Origin: Halococcus hamelinensis 100A6
Lineage (GTDB): Archaea; Halobacteriota; Halobacteria; Halobacteriales; Halococcaceae
Reading direction: 5' to 3'
Length of the DNA: 36,527 nt
Assembly (NCBI RefSeq): GCF_000336675.1
Contig: NZ_AOMB01000034.1
Span: forward strand, 1-36,527
Position 1 is the stretch's first letter, and the number at the start of each line of letters is the position of its first letter. The notes under the pieces are model-generated. The model searched no databases and had not been told where the DNA came from. It was given only the letters and a program-made list of their open reading frames with translations. Below, in pieces: positions 8,093 to 15,974 of the stretch. Both the position numbers and the translations under genes were made by a program.

Positions 8093-9244
8093 CTACTCCG
8101 AGGCGACGAACTGTTTCGCGAGGGGGAGGACCTGCTCCATCGAGCGCGCCGTATCGAACGGGTCGGGTGCCGCTCGACGGAGGCTCAGCGTGTCGAAGTA
8201 ACTCGCGTGTCGGGCCTCGACCGAGTGGATACTGAGTGCCGACGTGAGCACCTCCGAACTGGAGATGGATGGTGCCGCACCAGCGTACGCCGACACACCG
8301 ACGTCTTCGAGACGGGCCGCGGTCGCGACGAACTCGGGAACGGTCTCGTACCCGAACTCGTACTCCGCTTCTCGGACAGGGGTGCCACCGAGATCGCTGA
8401 TAGTTTTCTTGAGTGCCTCAACATGCGCCTTCTCCTGGTCACGGATCTCCTCGAACTGCTGGTAGGTCGAGTACTGAAGCGTCGGTCGATCGAAGTAGTT
8501 CGCGACCTCGGACCGTTCGACCTCGCGTTCTGAGAAGGGTCCGCCGCTCGATGCCAGTGCGTCGCGGTAGAACGCGTATTCGAGGTGCTCGAGCGAAAGT
8601 GCGTAGTTCAGTACGTCGACATCGCTCGGGGACGTATCGTCCGGAAGTTCGACGGCGTCCGAGCCTGCATAGCCGTGCTTCCCGGACTCGTCTCGTTCCC
8701 AGTAGAGGGAGGCGCTCGTCTCGTCGCCGGTGAGCCCTGCCCCATCTGTTGGGAAGGTCAGAACGAGGTCGTCGGCACCATCGCCATCGACATCCTCGAC
8801 CGCACCGTCCTCGACTGGTCGAACACCACCACCGTTTGCGAGCAGATCTGTCGTTCCGAAGCGGTATCTGACGGCGCGCTCGGTTGGGTCGAACCTCACA
8901 TCGTCTCCATCCTCGTCCGTGAATTGGGTCGAGTGAACGGCGACTGCGACCCGACCGTTCCCGCTCGTGTCGATTCGGTTTCGCGTTGATTCGGGTTCGA
9001 TATCGATGTCGAGTTGCTTCGGGAAGTGAGCCGCAGCTACGCCGCTCATCATGGGAAGCGCAGTGGCAGCTGCAGCCGTCCCGAGAGCGAGTTTGACGAA
9101 CTGGCGGCGATCGGTGTGCTCCGACGATCGTCGGAGTGAAGGTGGGAAGTCCATGGCTGTTTCGGACCCGCTTACCGTGGGGTCGGTCACCGATTCGACG
9201 GGGACCGTATCGTGATTTCTGGCTTGAACGTCGAACTCAAACAT
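8093..9244 (-). CDS. Tat-exported ferritin-like domain protein
   Basis: The protein has 383 residues from the ATG at 9244, or 353 from an internal ATG at 9154. A TATA box lies 29 nt before 9244, which favours the longer, leaderless form, although this gives an unusually long N-terminal region before the Tat motif (TDRRQFVKLALG, then a hydrophobic stretch ending GVAAAH). After a beta-rich region (about 80-200, including DVDGDGADDLVLTFP) comes a four-helix ferritin_2-type domain: LEHLEYAFYRDAL, FEEIRDQEKAHVEALKKTI and LSIHSVEARHASYF. Their E..H spacing matches di-metal ligands. Related proteins are called desiccation-related or ferritin-like. The extracytoplasmic location and metal neighbours fit iron binding or oxidation outside the cell. 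Catalytic activity is not proven. Confidence 0.82.
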   Translation of the reverse strand: MFEFDVQARNHDTVPVESVTDPTVSGSETAMDFPPSLRRSSEHTDRRQFVKLALGTAAAATALPMMSGVAAAHFPKQLDIDIEPESTRNRIDTSGNGRVAVAVHSTQFTDEDGDDVRFDPTERAVRYRFGTTDLLANGGGVRPVEDGAVEDVDGDGADDLVLTFPTDGAGLTGDETSASLYWERDESGKHGYAGSDAVELPDDTSPSDVDVLNYALSLEHLEYAFYRDALASSGGPFSEREVERSEVANYFDRPTLQYSTYQQFEEIRDQEKAHVEALKKTISDLGGTPVREAEYEFGYETVPEFVATAARLEDVGVSAYAGAAPSISSSEVLTSALSIHSVEARHASYFDTLSLRRAAPDPFDTARSMEQVLPLAKQFVASE

Positions 9245-9267
9245 CAGCAGTGCGGCACGATCGCAAT

Positions 9268-9277
9268 GTAAATATAT
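9268..9277 (-). promoter_or_regulatory. TATA box for the ferritin-like gene
   Basis: The minus-strand string ATATATTTAC is centred 29 nt upstream of the ATG at 9244. It supports initiation at 9244 rather than at 9154, which would otherwise have a 90-nt leader. Confidence 0.5.
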
Positions 9278-9404
9278 CCGATACTTATGTCTCGTTTAGA
9301 GGTCTCCGATGAATTCAGTGGAGACCGTCCGACCGACCGGCACATCGTCAACGGGCTGCTTTTCGGAACAGAATCGTATTGCGATTTCGACAGTTTAGTT
9401 TCCT

Positions 9405-10640
9405 TCAGTCCGCCTGTACGCTGGAGGACGAGGAACGCTCGTTGATTTCACACGCCGGTGAGTCAGCAAGCGACGTGGCGGCGTGCAGGAGGCTCCCGGT
9501 GAGGAGTGCGATGCTCGTGACGAGAAAGAGCGTTCCGGCGGGCGAAGCGAGGTCGACGAACAGCCAGTAGATGGGTGCAGCAGCCGAAGAACCGGCGACC
9601 AGGATGACGAACTGTCCGATGATCGGCCCACAGCAACTACACGCGTTCGCCCCGATGAACGCCGCCGTTCCGACGGTGCTCTCGGTTACCTCCGTTTGCG
9701 CGCCCGACCTCCAGAGACGAGCGATGATCGCGGCGTTGAGGCCGATCAGCCCGCCGAGCATCCCGACGATGACGAAGACGCCGACCGAGAGCATTCCGAC
9801 GAAGGGAATCGTCGGGAAGAACCATTCGAGCGTGGGCCACGTCACGAGCGGGAACAGTGTCGGCAGCGTCGTTACGGTGGCCGTCTGCGGTGCGTTGAGA
9901 CCTTCCTCCGGTACGAAGGAGAAGAAGCCGGCCGCGAACATGAAAAAGAGCCCGGCGGTGAGCGCGACGCCACCACCGAACCGACGTGCCGTCCGGTCTC
10001 GAAGCACCGACCGGATCGCGCCAGCACAGTCCTGCCAGAGGATATATCCAACGGTAAGCGGAACGCTGAGAACGAGCGCGTACCCCAGCGGATTGGTGTA
10101 CTCACTCATCCCGACGAGTGCCGGATAGGCGATCCAGAGGCCGAGCTCGATCCCCAGGATGGAATACTCGGGCCGTGTCGGCCACTGGAGCCGGCCGAGA
10201 AGGAGGCTGCCGGTCATCATCACGAATCCAAGCAGTAGTGCGATTGGTTCGTACCACGCCCGCGGGAACGGAATCGAACTCGCGGTGTACTCGGTTGCGG
10301 TAGCCAGCTGTGTGAACAGGACACCACCGACCGCAGCCAGCACCAACCCGGCGAAGACGCTCCAGAGCGCGTAGTGTGAGTAGGATGGCTTGAGCACTCG
10401 CGGGAGATACGCGCTAACAGCGGCCATTCCGAGCCCGAGTCCGATCAGGCACAGGGCGTGCCACTGCTCGAGGTGAACACCGCCAGCGTAGACGTGGGTA
10501 CCACTGGTACCGTGCGCCGCGGCGAGCGGGGTCGCACAGAGAGCAACGAGAACGGTCCCGAGCCACACGACGACCCGAGTCGTTCGGCGTGACCGCCAGC
10601 CCGCGGTCGACCATTCGTCCTCATTGCCCGAGGGATCCAT
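9405..10640 (-). CDS. Polytopic membrane protein with ACSCCGP motif
   Basis: This 411-residue protein has a cytosolic Trp/Arg-rich start, a first helix ending ATPLAAAHG, and about nine further transmembrane segments. Near residue 335 a helix is interrupted by GANACSCCGPIIGQF, three cysteines in four positions followed by Gly-Pro, the sort of motif that can bind copper, heme or a thiol-linked metal. A histidine pair lies in the first loop (GVHLEQWHALC). The C-terminus is Ser-rich and polar. The gene runs in the same direction as the ferritin-like gene, 160 nt upstream of it. I do not recognise a named family, so a redox or metal transport role is inference from the motif and neighbours. Confidence 0.75.
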   Translation of the reverse strand: MDPSGNEDEWSTAGWRSRRTTRVVVWLGTVLVALCATPLAAAHGTSGTHVYAGGVHLEQWHALCLIGLGLGMAAVSAYLPRVLKPSYSHYALWSVFAGLVLAAVGGVLFTQLATATEYTASSIPFPRAWYEPIALLLGFVMMTGSLLLGRLQWPTRPEYSILGIELGLWIAYPALVGMSEYTNPLGYALVLSVPLTVGYILWQDCAGAIRSVLRDRTARRFGGGVALTAGLFFMFAAGFFSFVPEEGLNAPQTATVTTLPTLFPLVTWPTLEWFFPTIPFVGMLSVGVFVIVGMLGGLIGLNAAIIARLWRSGAQTEVTESTVGTAAFIGANACSCCGPIIGQFVILVAGSSAAAPIYWLFVDLASPAGTLFLVTSIALLTGSLLHAATSLADSPACEINERSSSSSVQAD

Positions 10641-10818
10641 ACGCGCCCTCGACTCTCGAAGGACATGACTCCGTCGAACGACGGTACAGTGCGTACGTTC
10701 CGGTCACGGTTACGTTCGGCAACCGAGGTCCGAACGAAGCGGAGAGAAAACCCCGTCAGAGGTTCTCTCGCTCGTTGGCTCACCTATCGCTCGGTCCCGA
10801 CCGAACCACTCACTGAGG

Positions 10819-10829
10819 AAGTTTATGTT
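10819..10829 (+). promoter_or_regulatory. TATA box upstream of the frameshifted gene
   Basis: AGTTTATGTTC is centred about 29 nt before the ATG at 10854, as expected for a leaderless gene. It indicates that translation was meant to begin at 10854, although that frame stops after 61 codons. Confidence 0.4.
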
Positions 10830-10853
10830 CGTCACCCTCCTATCGCAGGGTGT

Positions 10854-11532
10854 ATGGTGGACAACCGAGAGAGCCTTCAGGGAGAGTCTACGGCTATTCC
10901 CTCTCCGAGTCGTCCAGTAGTCGGACGGGTTCCCGAGAGACGGTGGTACACGGATGACGAGCGTGTCCGGACATCGCATCCCTTCGGCTGGGGAGCGGCG
11001 CTCGGTCCTCGCCAAACAACGCGCTGGGTTCATTCATAGATTGGACCCTCATCAAGCCGATCGGAGGGGACATCGCCGAGAGGGGAGACGCCTCTATCTC
11101 CAGCAACGATGTCCGAAGGCCATCTACTACATCGAATCCTCGAAGACGGGCATCTCTCGGATCTACGAGTCTCCCGAGGCGATCGACCCGGACGTACCGA
11201 TCGAGAAGGTCGTCATCGACACGCGTTACGAGACCGGTCTCTCGTTGCGGAAGTTCGGTGATGCGTCCCGTCTCTCCATACAGATGGTTCTCGCTTTCCT
11301 CGGAGTGTTGCTCATCGTGGGAACGCTCTATTGGCTTCCATCCCCCGGGTTCGGACTACCAGTCGATTGGTCGAGGCTGAGGCCAGCGATCGAGTTGGGT
11401 GCGGCCGCCATCGGTGGTGTTTGCCTCGCCGTCGATGTCCAGTCTTTCCACCGACTTCGTAGCCTTCGGGCGATCGGTTACACCGTGCCCGTCGAGCGTG
11501 AAACCGACCCCACAACCCAGAGTGCTCCATGA
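10854..11532 (+). pseudogene. Small membrane protein gene, apparently with two frameshifts
   Basis: Protein-like sequence moves through all three frames. From the promoter-supported ATG at 10854 the first frame gives a polar N-terminus (MVDNRESLQGES..., PERRWYTDDERVRT) but stops at 11037-11039. Around 11010-11110 the best codon usage lies in a second frame (NNALGSFIDWTLIKPIGGD, then IAERGDASISSNDV). From about 11112 to 11532 it lies in a third frame: AIYYIESSKTGISRIYESP, EKVVIDTRYETGL and two transmembrane segments (SIQMVLAFLGVLLIVGTLYW and AIELGAAAIGGVCLAVDV). Two single-base losses would join them into a protein of about 225 residues. This may be true decay or sequencing error. An intact 192-residue ORF from 10954 exists, but its first 50 residues look like a shadow. 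No family is recognised. Confidence 0.5.
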
Positions 11533-11954
11533 CTCGCTTGGATGAGGTTTCAAAACCGCAGTCAGGTCCAAGGCACTGGACTCGAGCGAGATTCGAGAGC
11601 TCTCAATGTCGGATGATCGTTTGACGGAACGATTGATATCACGATCAGGGTGCGAAGGCGATGAGCTCAGCTACCGACGCCACGTATCCGGTGTGAGTGA
11701 GCCCTCTTCGAGAGCCATCCACCGAGGAGACCGCCGAACGCTCCGATACGAGGAATTCACATCTGTACACTGGCAGTTGTAACCCTGAGCAGCTATTGAC
11801 CTCGATGGTGTGGATTCCTGGGCATCAGCCATGAGCGCTCGCTTGATATTCCGAAGATCTGGGAAGCCGGGGGCGAATCGACTACGGTAGAGACTTCTCA
11901 GCTGTTGGCTTTGTATGGTGTTGAGTTTTTCCGTGGCGGGTCGGATAGATAGGT
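11533..11954. other. Intergenic stretch, no gene recognised
   Basis: About 420 nt between the broken membrane-protein gene and the gene at 11955. A minus-strand open frame over 11671-12033 has no recognisable motif and overlaps the next gene, so I treat it as a shadow. No tRNA, repeat or strong TATA box is seen. Confidence 0.5.
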
Positions 11955-12977
11955 ATGAGTAGTCCGGAAGCCTCGAATCGGCAATCACGAACTGGCGAAA
12001 GTCGTCTGCGCTTGTGGATTTTGCTCGATGCACATCGGGTACTCATCGCAGGTGGCATGGCACTCGGCGTCTTTGGCGGATTGACCGTGCTCGGTGCACT
12101 TGATCCGACCCCGCTCAGAACGACGATGCGGGGGCAGGACCCAACCGATACAGCATTTCAAGCGCTTATTGCTGCTGTAATCACCGGCGTGACGCTAATC
12201 ATCTCGATTGCTCAACTGTCCGTCTCACAGGAACTCGCGGCAGCTGGCAGCCAACGCGAGCGAATGACGAGTTCACTTGCGCTGCAGGAAGATATCGAGG
12301 ATGCAGCCGACTCGATTGGTGATCCTAGCCCTGCAACATACTTGAGACTGCTCTGTGAAGCGAGTCGACGACAGGCGACGGCACTCGAAAAAGCGGTCGC
12401 CGAAAACAGCGACACGACACTACGCAAGAGGGTCGGTCGGTTTGTGAACCGGGTGAGCGAAAATGCGGATGGTATTGAAGGAGAGCTTGCGGACGCAGAG
12501 TTTGGCGAATTCGACGTCATTCGGGCGGCGCTCAACTATAACTACTCTTGGAAAATTTATGCGACGCGACGGCTCCGGATCGACCATGCGAATAGCCTCT
12601 CTGAGAAGGAGAACGACGCGTTTGACCGAATGAGTGACGTACTCCAGTTGTTCGGTCCAGCGCAGGAATATTTCAAGACCCATTACATTCAGTGGGAATT
12701 CGTGAACCTCTCGCGGGCAATCATGTATGTCTCAGCACCTGCGCTCACGGTCGCGGTCGCGATGCTCCTCTACGTGGATGCCGGCGTATTTCCCGGAGAA
12801 GTGCTTGGTATTGATAACATGACGTGGGTAGTGAGTGCGGCTGCCACATTTACCGCCCTCCCGTTTTTCATATTCATCTCGTATATGCTGCGGATCGCTA
12901 CAATATCAAAACGGACTGGAGCGACCGGCCCGTTCATTCTCCGCGATTCCGAGCGGCTCGACGTATTCGACTGGTAG
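11955..12977 (+). CDS. Conserved-type membrane protein, unknown function
   Basis: This 340-residue protein has two N-terminal transmembrane helices (about 27-50, HRVLIAGGMALGVFGGLTVL, and 70-92, LIAAVITGVTLIISIAQLSV). A long cytosolic helical region of about 170 residues follows, rich in Glu, Arg and Ser (QRERMTSSLALQEDIEDA; TALEKAVAENSDTTLRKRV). Two C-terminal helices (AIMYVSAPALTVAVAMLLYV and TWVVSAAATFTALPFFIFIS) and a short acidic tail end the protein. No enzymatic motif is visible. The two-plus-two helix plan with a central coiled domain suggests a sensor or structural membrane protein. Codon bias is clearly coding, and lower in GC than the genes at the left end, suggesting an accessory origin. 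Confidence 0.8.
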   Translation: MSSPEASNRQSRTGESRLRLWILLDAHRVLIAGGMALGVFGGLTVLGALDPTPLRTTMRGQDPTDTAFQALIAAVITGVTLIISIAQLSVSQELAAAGSQRERMTSSLALQEDIEDAADSIGDPSPATYLRLLCEASRRQATALEKAVAENSDTTLRKRVGRFVNRVSENADGIEGELADAEFGEFDVIRAALNYNYSWKIYATRRLRIDHANSLSEKENDAFDRMSDVLQLFGPAQEYFKTHYIQWEFVNLSRAIMYVSAPALTVAVAMLLYVDAGVFPGEVLGIDNMTWVVSAAATFTALPFFIFISYMLRIATISKRTGATGPFILRDSERLDVFDW

Positions 12978-13822
12978 AACAAGAGGAGTTGATGCCAATA
13001 TCACACAAGCATCATCGTGTGAGGATAAGTATCCCACCCGCTTGTGGCATCACGTGGTGGTCGCCAACTACGAGGGGCTCGCTGTTGACGAACTGCACTT
13101 CCCGAGACACGTACTTGCAATAGTGGGGTGAGGGTCGTAGCTCGGTGGCAGTACATCCAGGGACCTACTTGTCGGAGCTATGGAAAACGGCGGGCGGGGT
13201 TTCGATGTCGACGGTCGACCTCTCCCGCCCACTAAGCGATAGTACTGATTGTTGATGGATCTTTGGCCGACAGATCACGTATCCGTATTGCGCGGGATCA
13301 ACGAACAGGACGGTGAACGGGCAATTGGACGAACCGCACGGCCGTACACTCGAGGATGAATTTGAACGCCTGATAGCCACTGACTCGGATATCAAGAACG
13401 GACCAATCGATGAGCGATGAGAATAATGCGGATACGAGTCTCGCCTCTACCCGGACTGCGGTTCGAGAGGGCTGCTGACCACGACCGTGAAACGTAGGTC
13501 CTGGAAGAAGGACCAAGCGCTCGATGAGGCTGTGCTATTTGGTAACAAGACTCAAGAGGTAGCAACCCGTATCGAGACGTGCAGGCGCGTTGCCTGTACT
13601 ACGTGCGGCCAACACGGGGACACCGTGCGTAGGAGTAGACGCGAACCATGGGCCGGGGGGCAAACCGGCCGGCCCATTTTCCAGCCGGGTACCCGTTAGA
13701 AGGTAGCCACGGGAGTAGGAGACGCGCCCATCCCGTTCGTTTTTATTTCGGCGGCTAGGAGTTTCCGCCGCTCTCGGCAGTGGGGGTTGTGGAAACATCA
13801 TCGACGACGAAGGCGATGAGAC
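12978..13822. other. Long non-coding or decayed stretch
   Basis: About 845 nt with no confident gene. A possible 35-residue remnant starts at a GTG at 13313 and ends at 13420; its translation is acidic and protein-like (HGRTLEDEFERLIATDSDI) but has no recognised family. The part from 13421 to 13822 shows only short shadow frames. The density of stops in all frames and the flanking recombinase-family gene suggest a decayed insertion region. Confidence 0.4.
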
Positions 13823-14245
13823 TTATCGCAGCGTCTCAGGGGAAGCTGTCAGCTTCTGCCGTATCTCCAGGCCTGTGTGGAATCGCTCGATGATCTCTGT
13901 TTGGTGCTCTTGACACGCAAGGACGGCAATTGCTCCGTTCTGGACTGGGATCAGGGGTTGGTTCGGGTCGGAAGGGGCGAGGTGACAGCTGGGACAACTG
14001 ATACCTCCGGCTGGTCGGTGGGAGAGGAGTTCAGCGGTATCTCCGGTAGTGAGTCCACAGATGGCGGTGAACTGCTCAAGGTGGTTATCACAGCCGATGA
14101 GGGGAAGCGTGAGCTGATCGAAGAGAAGGAATGAGATCGTGTGGTCTCCGTGGGAGTAGAGAGCGGACTCGCATGCATCACACGGAATGGACGGACGATC
14201 CCGGAAATCTTCGCGCTGTTGCTGGGAAGCATCTGGTGGAGGCAT
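13823..14245 (-). CDS. Small Cys/His-rich, probably zinc-binding protein
   Basis: This 140-residue protein carries several paired metal-ligand motifs: PCDACES (about 22-28), GCDNHLEQF (about 51-59), SCPSCHLAP (about 83-91) and LACQEHQTE (about 109-117). Together they could hold two zinc ions. Between them is a hydrophobic stretch (HTISFLLFDQLTLPLIG). I recognise the style of haloarchaeal accessory-region proteins but no named family. It lies downstream of, and on the same strand as, the DUF5783-type gene, with about 300 nt between. A regulatory or nucleic-acid-binding role is plausible from the zinc motifs but unproven. Confidence 0.65.
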   Translation of the reverse strand: MPPPDASQQQREDFRDRPSIPCDACESALYSHGDHTISFLLFDQLTLPLIGCDNHLEQFTAICGLTTGDTAELLSHRPAGGISCPSCHLAPSDPNQPLIPVQNGAIAVLACQEHQTEIIERFHTGLEIRQKLTASPETLR

Positions 14246-14543
14246 AGCAACAATTCGCTCGCCAAACGGGTAAGCTACGGGGCTTCGCGGTTTCCCGAAC
14301 CCACTCCCTATTAGGTATCGTCTGCGGGTTTACACGCTGATCATCGCCCACGGACGTATCTCGCCGCTGGTGAATTTCGACTGGGGTACGTGTTCGCTCG
14401 GTGTAGGAATCCAATTCTGAACAAGGTATAGAGGATCGGTCCCAGTGGCCGAGTAGTCGGGTCCGTTAAAAGTGGTGAGGGACTATATCGAGTTCGAAGA
14501 TTCTAGATAGGAATGCCAGAAGAGGTAGTTTTTCGGACAGTTC

Positions 14544-14864
14544 TCAATTGGTTTCGAACTCGAAAATTCGCTGCAACTCGGTTTCTATTCGGGTAACAAA
14601 CTCGGCAAGGATGGTATCGAACTCCTCCTCGTCGGGTATGTTCTGGACGCGATCGTGGGGATTCTCCGGGAGTTCAACACGAAATTCACCATTGCCATCG
14701 TAGAACGGCTCGCTCTCGTTGAGCACTTGGCGGTCGATCGACCGAAGGGGAGTCGAATCATATCGGTCATGCATGTATTGGTAGGCGTTTTTGTATGCTT
14801 CCTGAAGTTCATCGAGGTAGTGACTGTACTTCTCCTCGAATTTCTCGGGATCGAACGTGGTCAC
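14544..14864 (-). CDS. DUF5783-type small haloarchaeal protein
   Basis: The frame is open from an ATG at 14945, but I choose the GTG at 14862-14864. It begins the protein at VTTFDPEKFEEKYSHYL, matching where this family normally starts, and gives about 106 residues, close to the family length as I recall it. The residues upstream are low in similarity and basic. Conserved-looking segments are DPEKFEEKY, LQEAYKNAYQ, DRQVLNESEPFYDGNGEFRVELP and a C-terminal helix ending ELQRIFEFE. A weak TATA-like ACTTACCC lies about 25 nt upstream of the GTG. Its function is unknown; the family is characteristic of Halobacteria. Confidence 0.7.
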   Translation of the reverse strand: MTTFDPEKFEEKYSHYLDELQEAYKNAYQYMHDRYDSTPLRSIDRQVLNESEPFYDGNGEFRVELPENPHDRVQNIPDEEEFDTILAEFVTRIETELQRIFEFETN

Positions 14865-15071
14865 AACCGTTTGTTGGACGGCTGTCGGGTAAGTGATCGG
14901 GCGAGGGCCACCAGACTGTTTCTGCTGGATGGTCGATCTAGCCATCGGAGCCCGAAGAGAACGAGGGCGAGGTCTATGCCGTCACCTGACTCTCGGTTGG
15001 AGAGCAAAGCACGAGTAACAGGTAACGAGGACATCACCGAGACAACTTCCGGCCATGCTGTTTTTCCACAA

Positions 15072-15093
15072 GCGCTCCCCAGTACAGGAGCGC
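15072..15093. repeat. Inverted repeat upstream of the serine-recombinase-family gene
   Basis: GCGCTCC (15072-15078) and GGAGCGC (15087-15093) form a perfect 7-bp dyad separated by 8 nt (CCAGTACA), 51 nt before the recombinase start. It could be an operator or crossover-like binding site for the adjacent protein, or a hairpin. Confidence 0.45.
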
Positions 15094-15144
15094 AAACGAA
15101 AGTTCAAAGTCCTCTAGACCGTTGCTCGGTCAACAAACATCCCG

Positions 15145-15840
15145 ATGTGCCGCGCAACAATACTCTACATCCGTACTGCGGTATCCTCACAGGAAGATGC
15201 CAAGAGAGTGCAGCGCAGGCAAGCAGTCACGTACGCTACTGAGACTTTGGGAATCGCTCCTCGCGGTCTCCGAATTCTTCGCGACAGTGGTACGGAGGCT
15301 CGAAATGACGACTCATCATCGTATCAACGGCTGCTGGATCTCGTCACAAACGGGAAAATATCTCGTGTCATCGTTACCGATGCAGCGCGTTTAGGAAAGA
15401 ACGTTCATGACCTTCACCGCATCGTCACCGAGTTCACCGACAACGGGGTTGCAGTCCACGTCATTGATGTAGGGCTGCAGGTCGGAGAATCTGAATTTGG
15501 GGCAGCGAGCAGGACTCCAGCTGAAACCCTCGAAATGGCAAAGGATTTGGAAATGAGTATCAAGTCCGGTCGAACGAAGGATGGCGTCGTTCTTGCTCAA
15601 GAACAGGGGTCCCACATCGGGAGACCTCCATTTGGCTTCGATAGCGACGGGAACGGTGGTCTCGTCCCAAATGAGAACTTCGAAACAGCGTTGGAGGTTA
15701 TCGAACGGATCAAGACTGGGTCAAGCAAACGGTCGACAGCTAAGAGGGCCGGCACCACCCGCTCGACCGTTAGCAACATCATCAAGCAAAAGCGACTCTA
15801 TCTGGACACGGAAACCCAATCCAAAGGGCACACTGAGTAA
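15145..15840 (+). CDS. Serine-recombinase-family protein with altered catalytic residues
   Basis: This 231-residue protein has the resolvase/invertase fold order: a first strand and active-site loop (ATILYIRTAVSSQEDA), a DSGTEA turn, YQRLLDLVTNGKISRVIVTD, ARLGKNVHDLHRIVTEF, a long helix E, then a C-terminal helix-turn-helix (TAKRAGTTRSTVSNIIKQKR). Active members have R-x-S at the start of the loop; here residues 10-12 are R-T-A, so the nucleophilic serine position is alanine (codon gcg). The Asp-Arg-Leu-x-Arg equivalent reads ARLGK (81-85), replacing the second arginine with lysine. The fold and DNA-binding domain are intact, so it may act as a DNA-binding protein rather than a recombinase, unless a nearby serine (14 or 15) substitutes. 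Confidence 0.8.
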   Translation: MCRATILYIRTAVSSQEDAKRVQRRQAVTYATETLGIAPRGLRILRDSGTEARNDDSSSYQRLLDLVTNGKISRVIVTDAARLGKNVHDLHRIVTEFTDNGVAVHVIDVGLQVGESEFGAASRTPAETLEMAKDLEMSIKSGRTKDGVVLAQEQGSHIGRPPFGFDSDGNGGLVPNENFETALEVIERIKTGSSKRSTAKRAGTTRSTVSNIIKQKRLYLDTETQSKGHTE

Positions 15841-15974
15841 CTAGCTGAGAACTCCGACCAGCTTGAATCCTCGTTGTGGCGTACACTAGATGACCCTCGT
15901 TGGCTAAACAAGCGTCGAATGTGACTGGGGTCCAACAGTCGAATCACCCGGTCCTCGTTGAACAAATATCCGCC

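Noticed and set aside
13128-13205. tRNA-like string (GTAGCTCGGTGGCAG)
   Set aside because: The D-arm does not pair properly, no T-loop GTTCRANTC follows at the right distance, and no acceptor stem closes.
14255-14345. Possible right end of an IS200/IS605-type element (GC-rich end followed by TATTAGG)
   Set aside because: No transposase fragment, no left end and no clear subterminal hairpin could be identified nearby.
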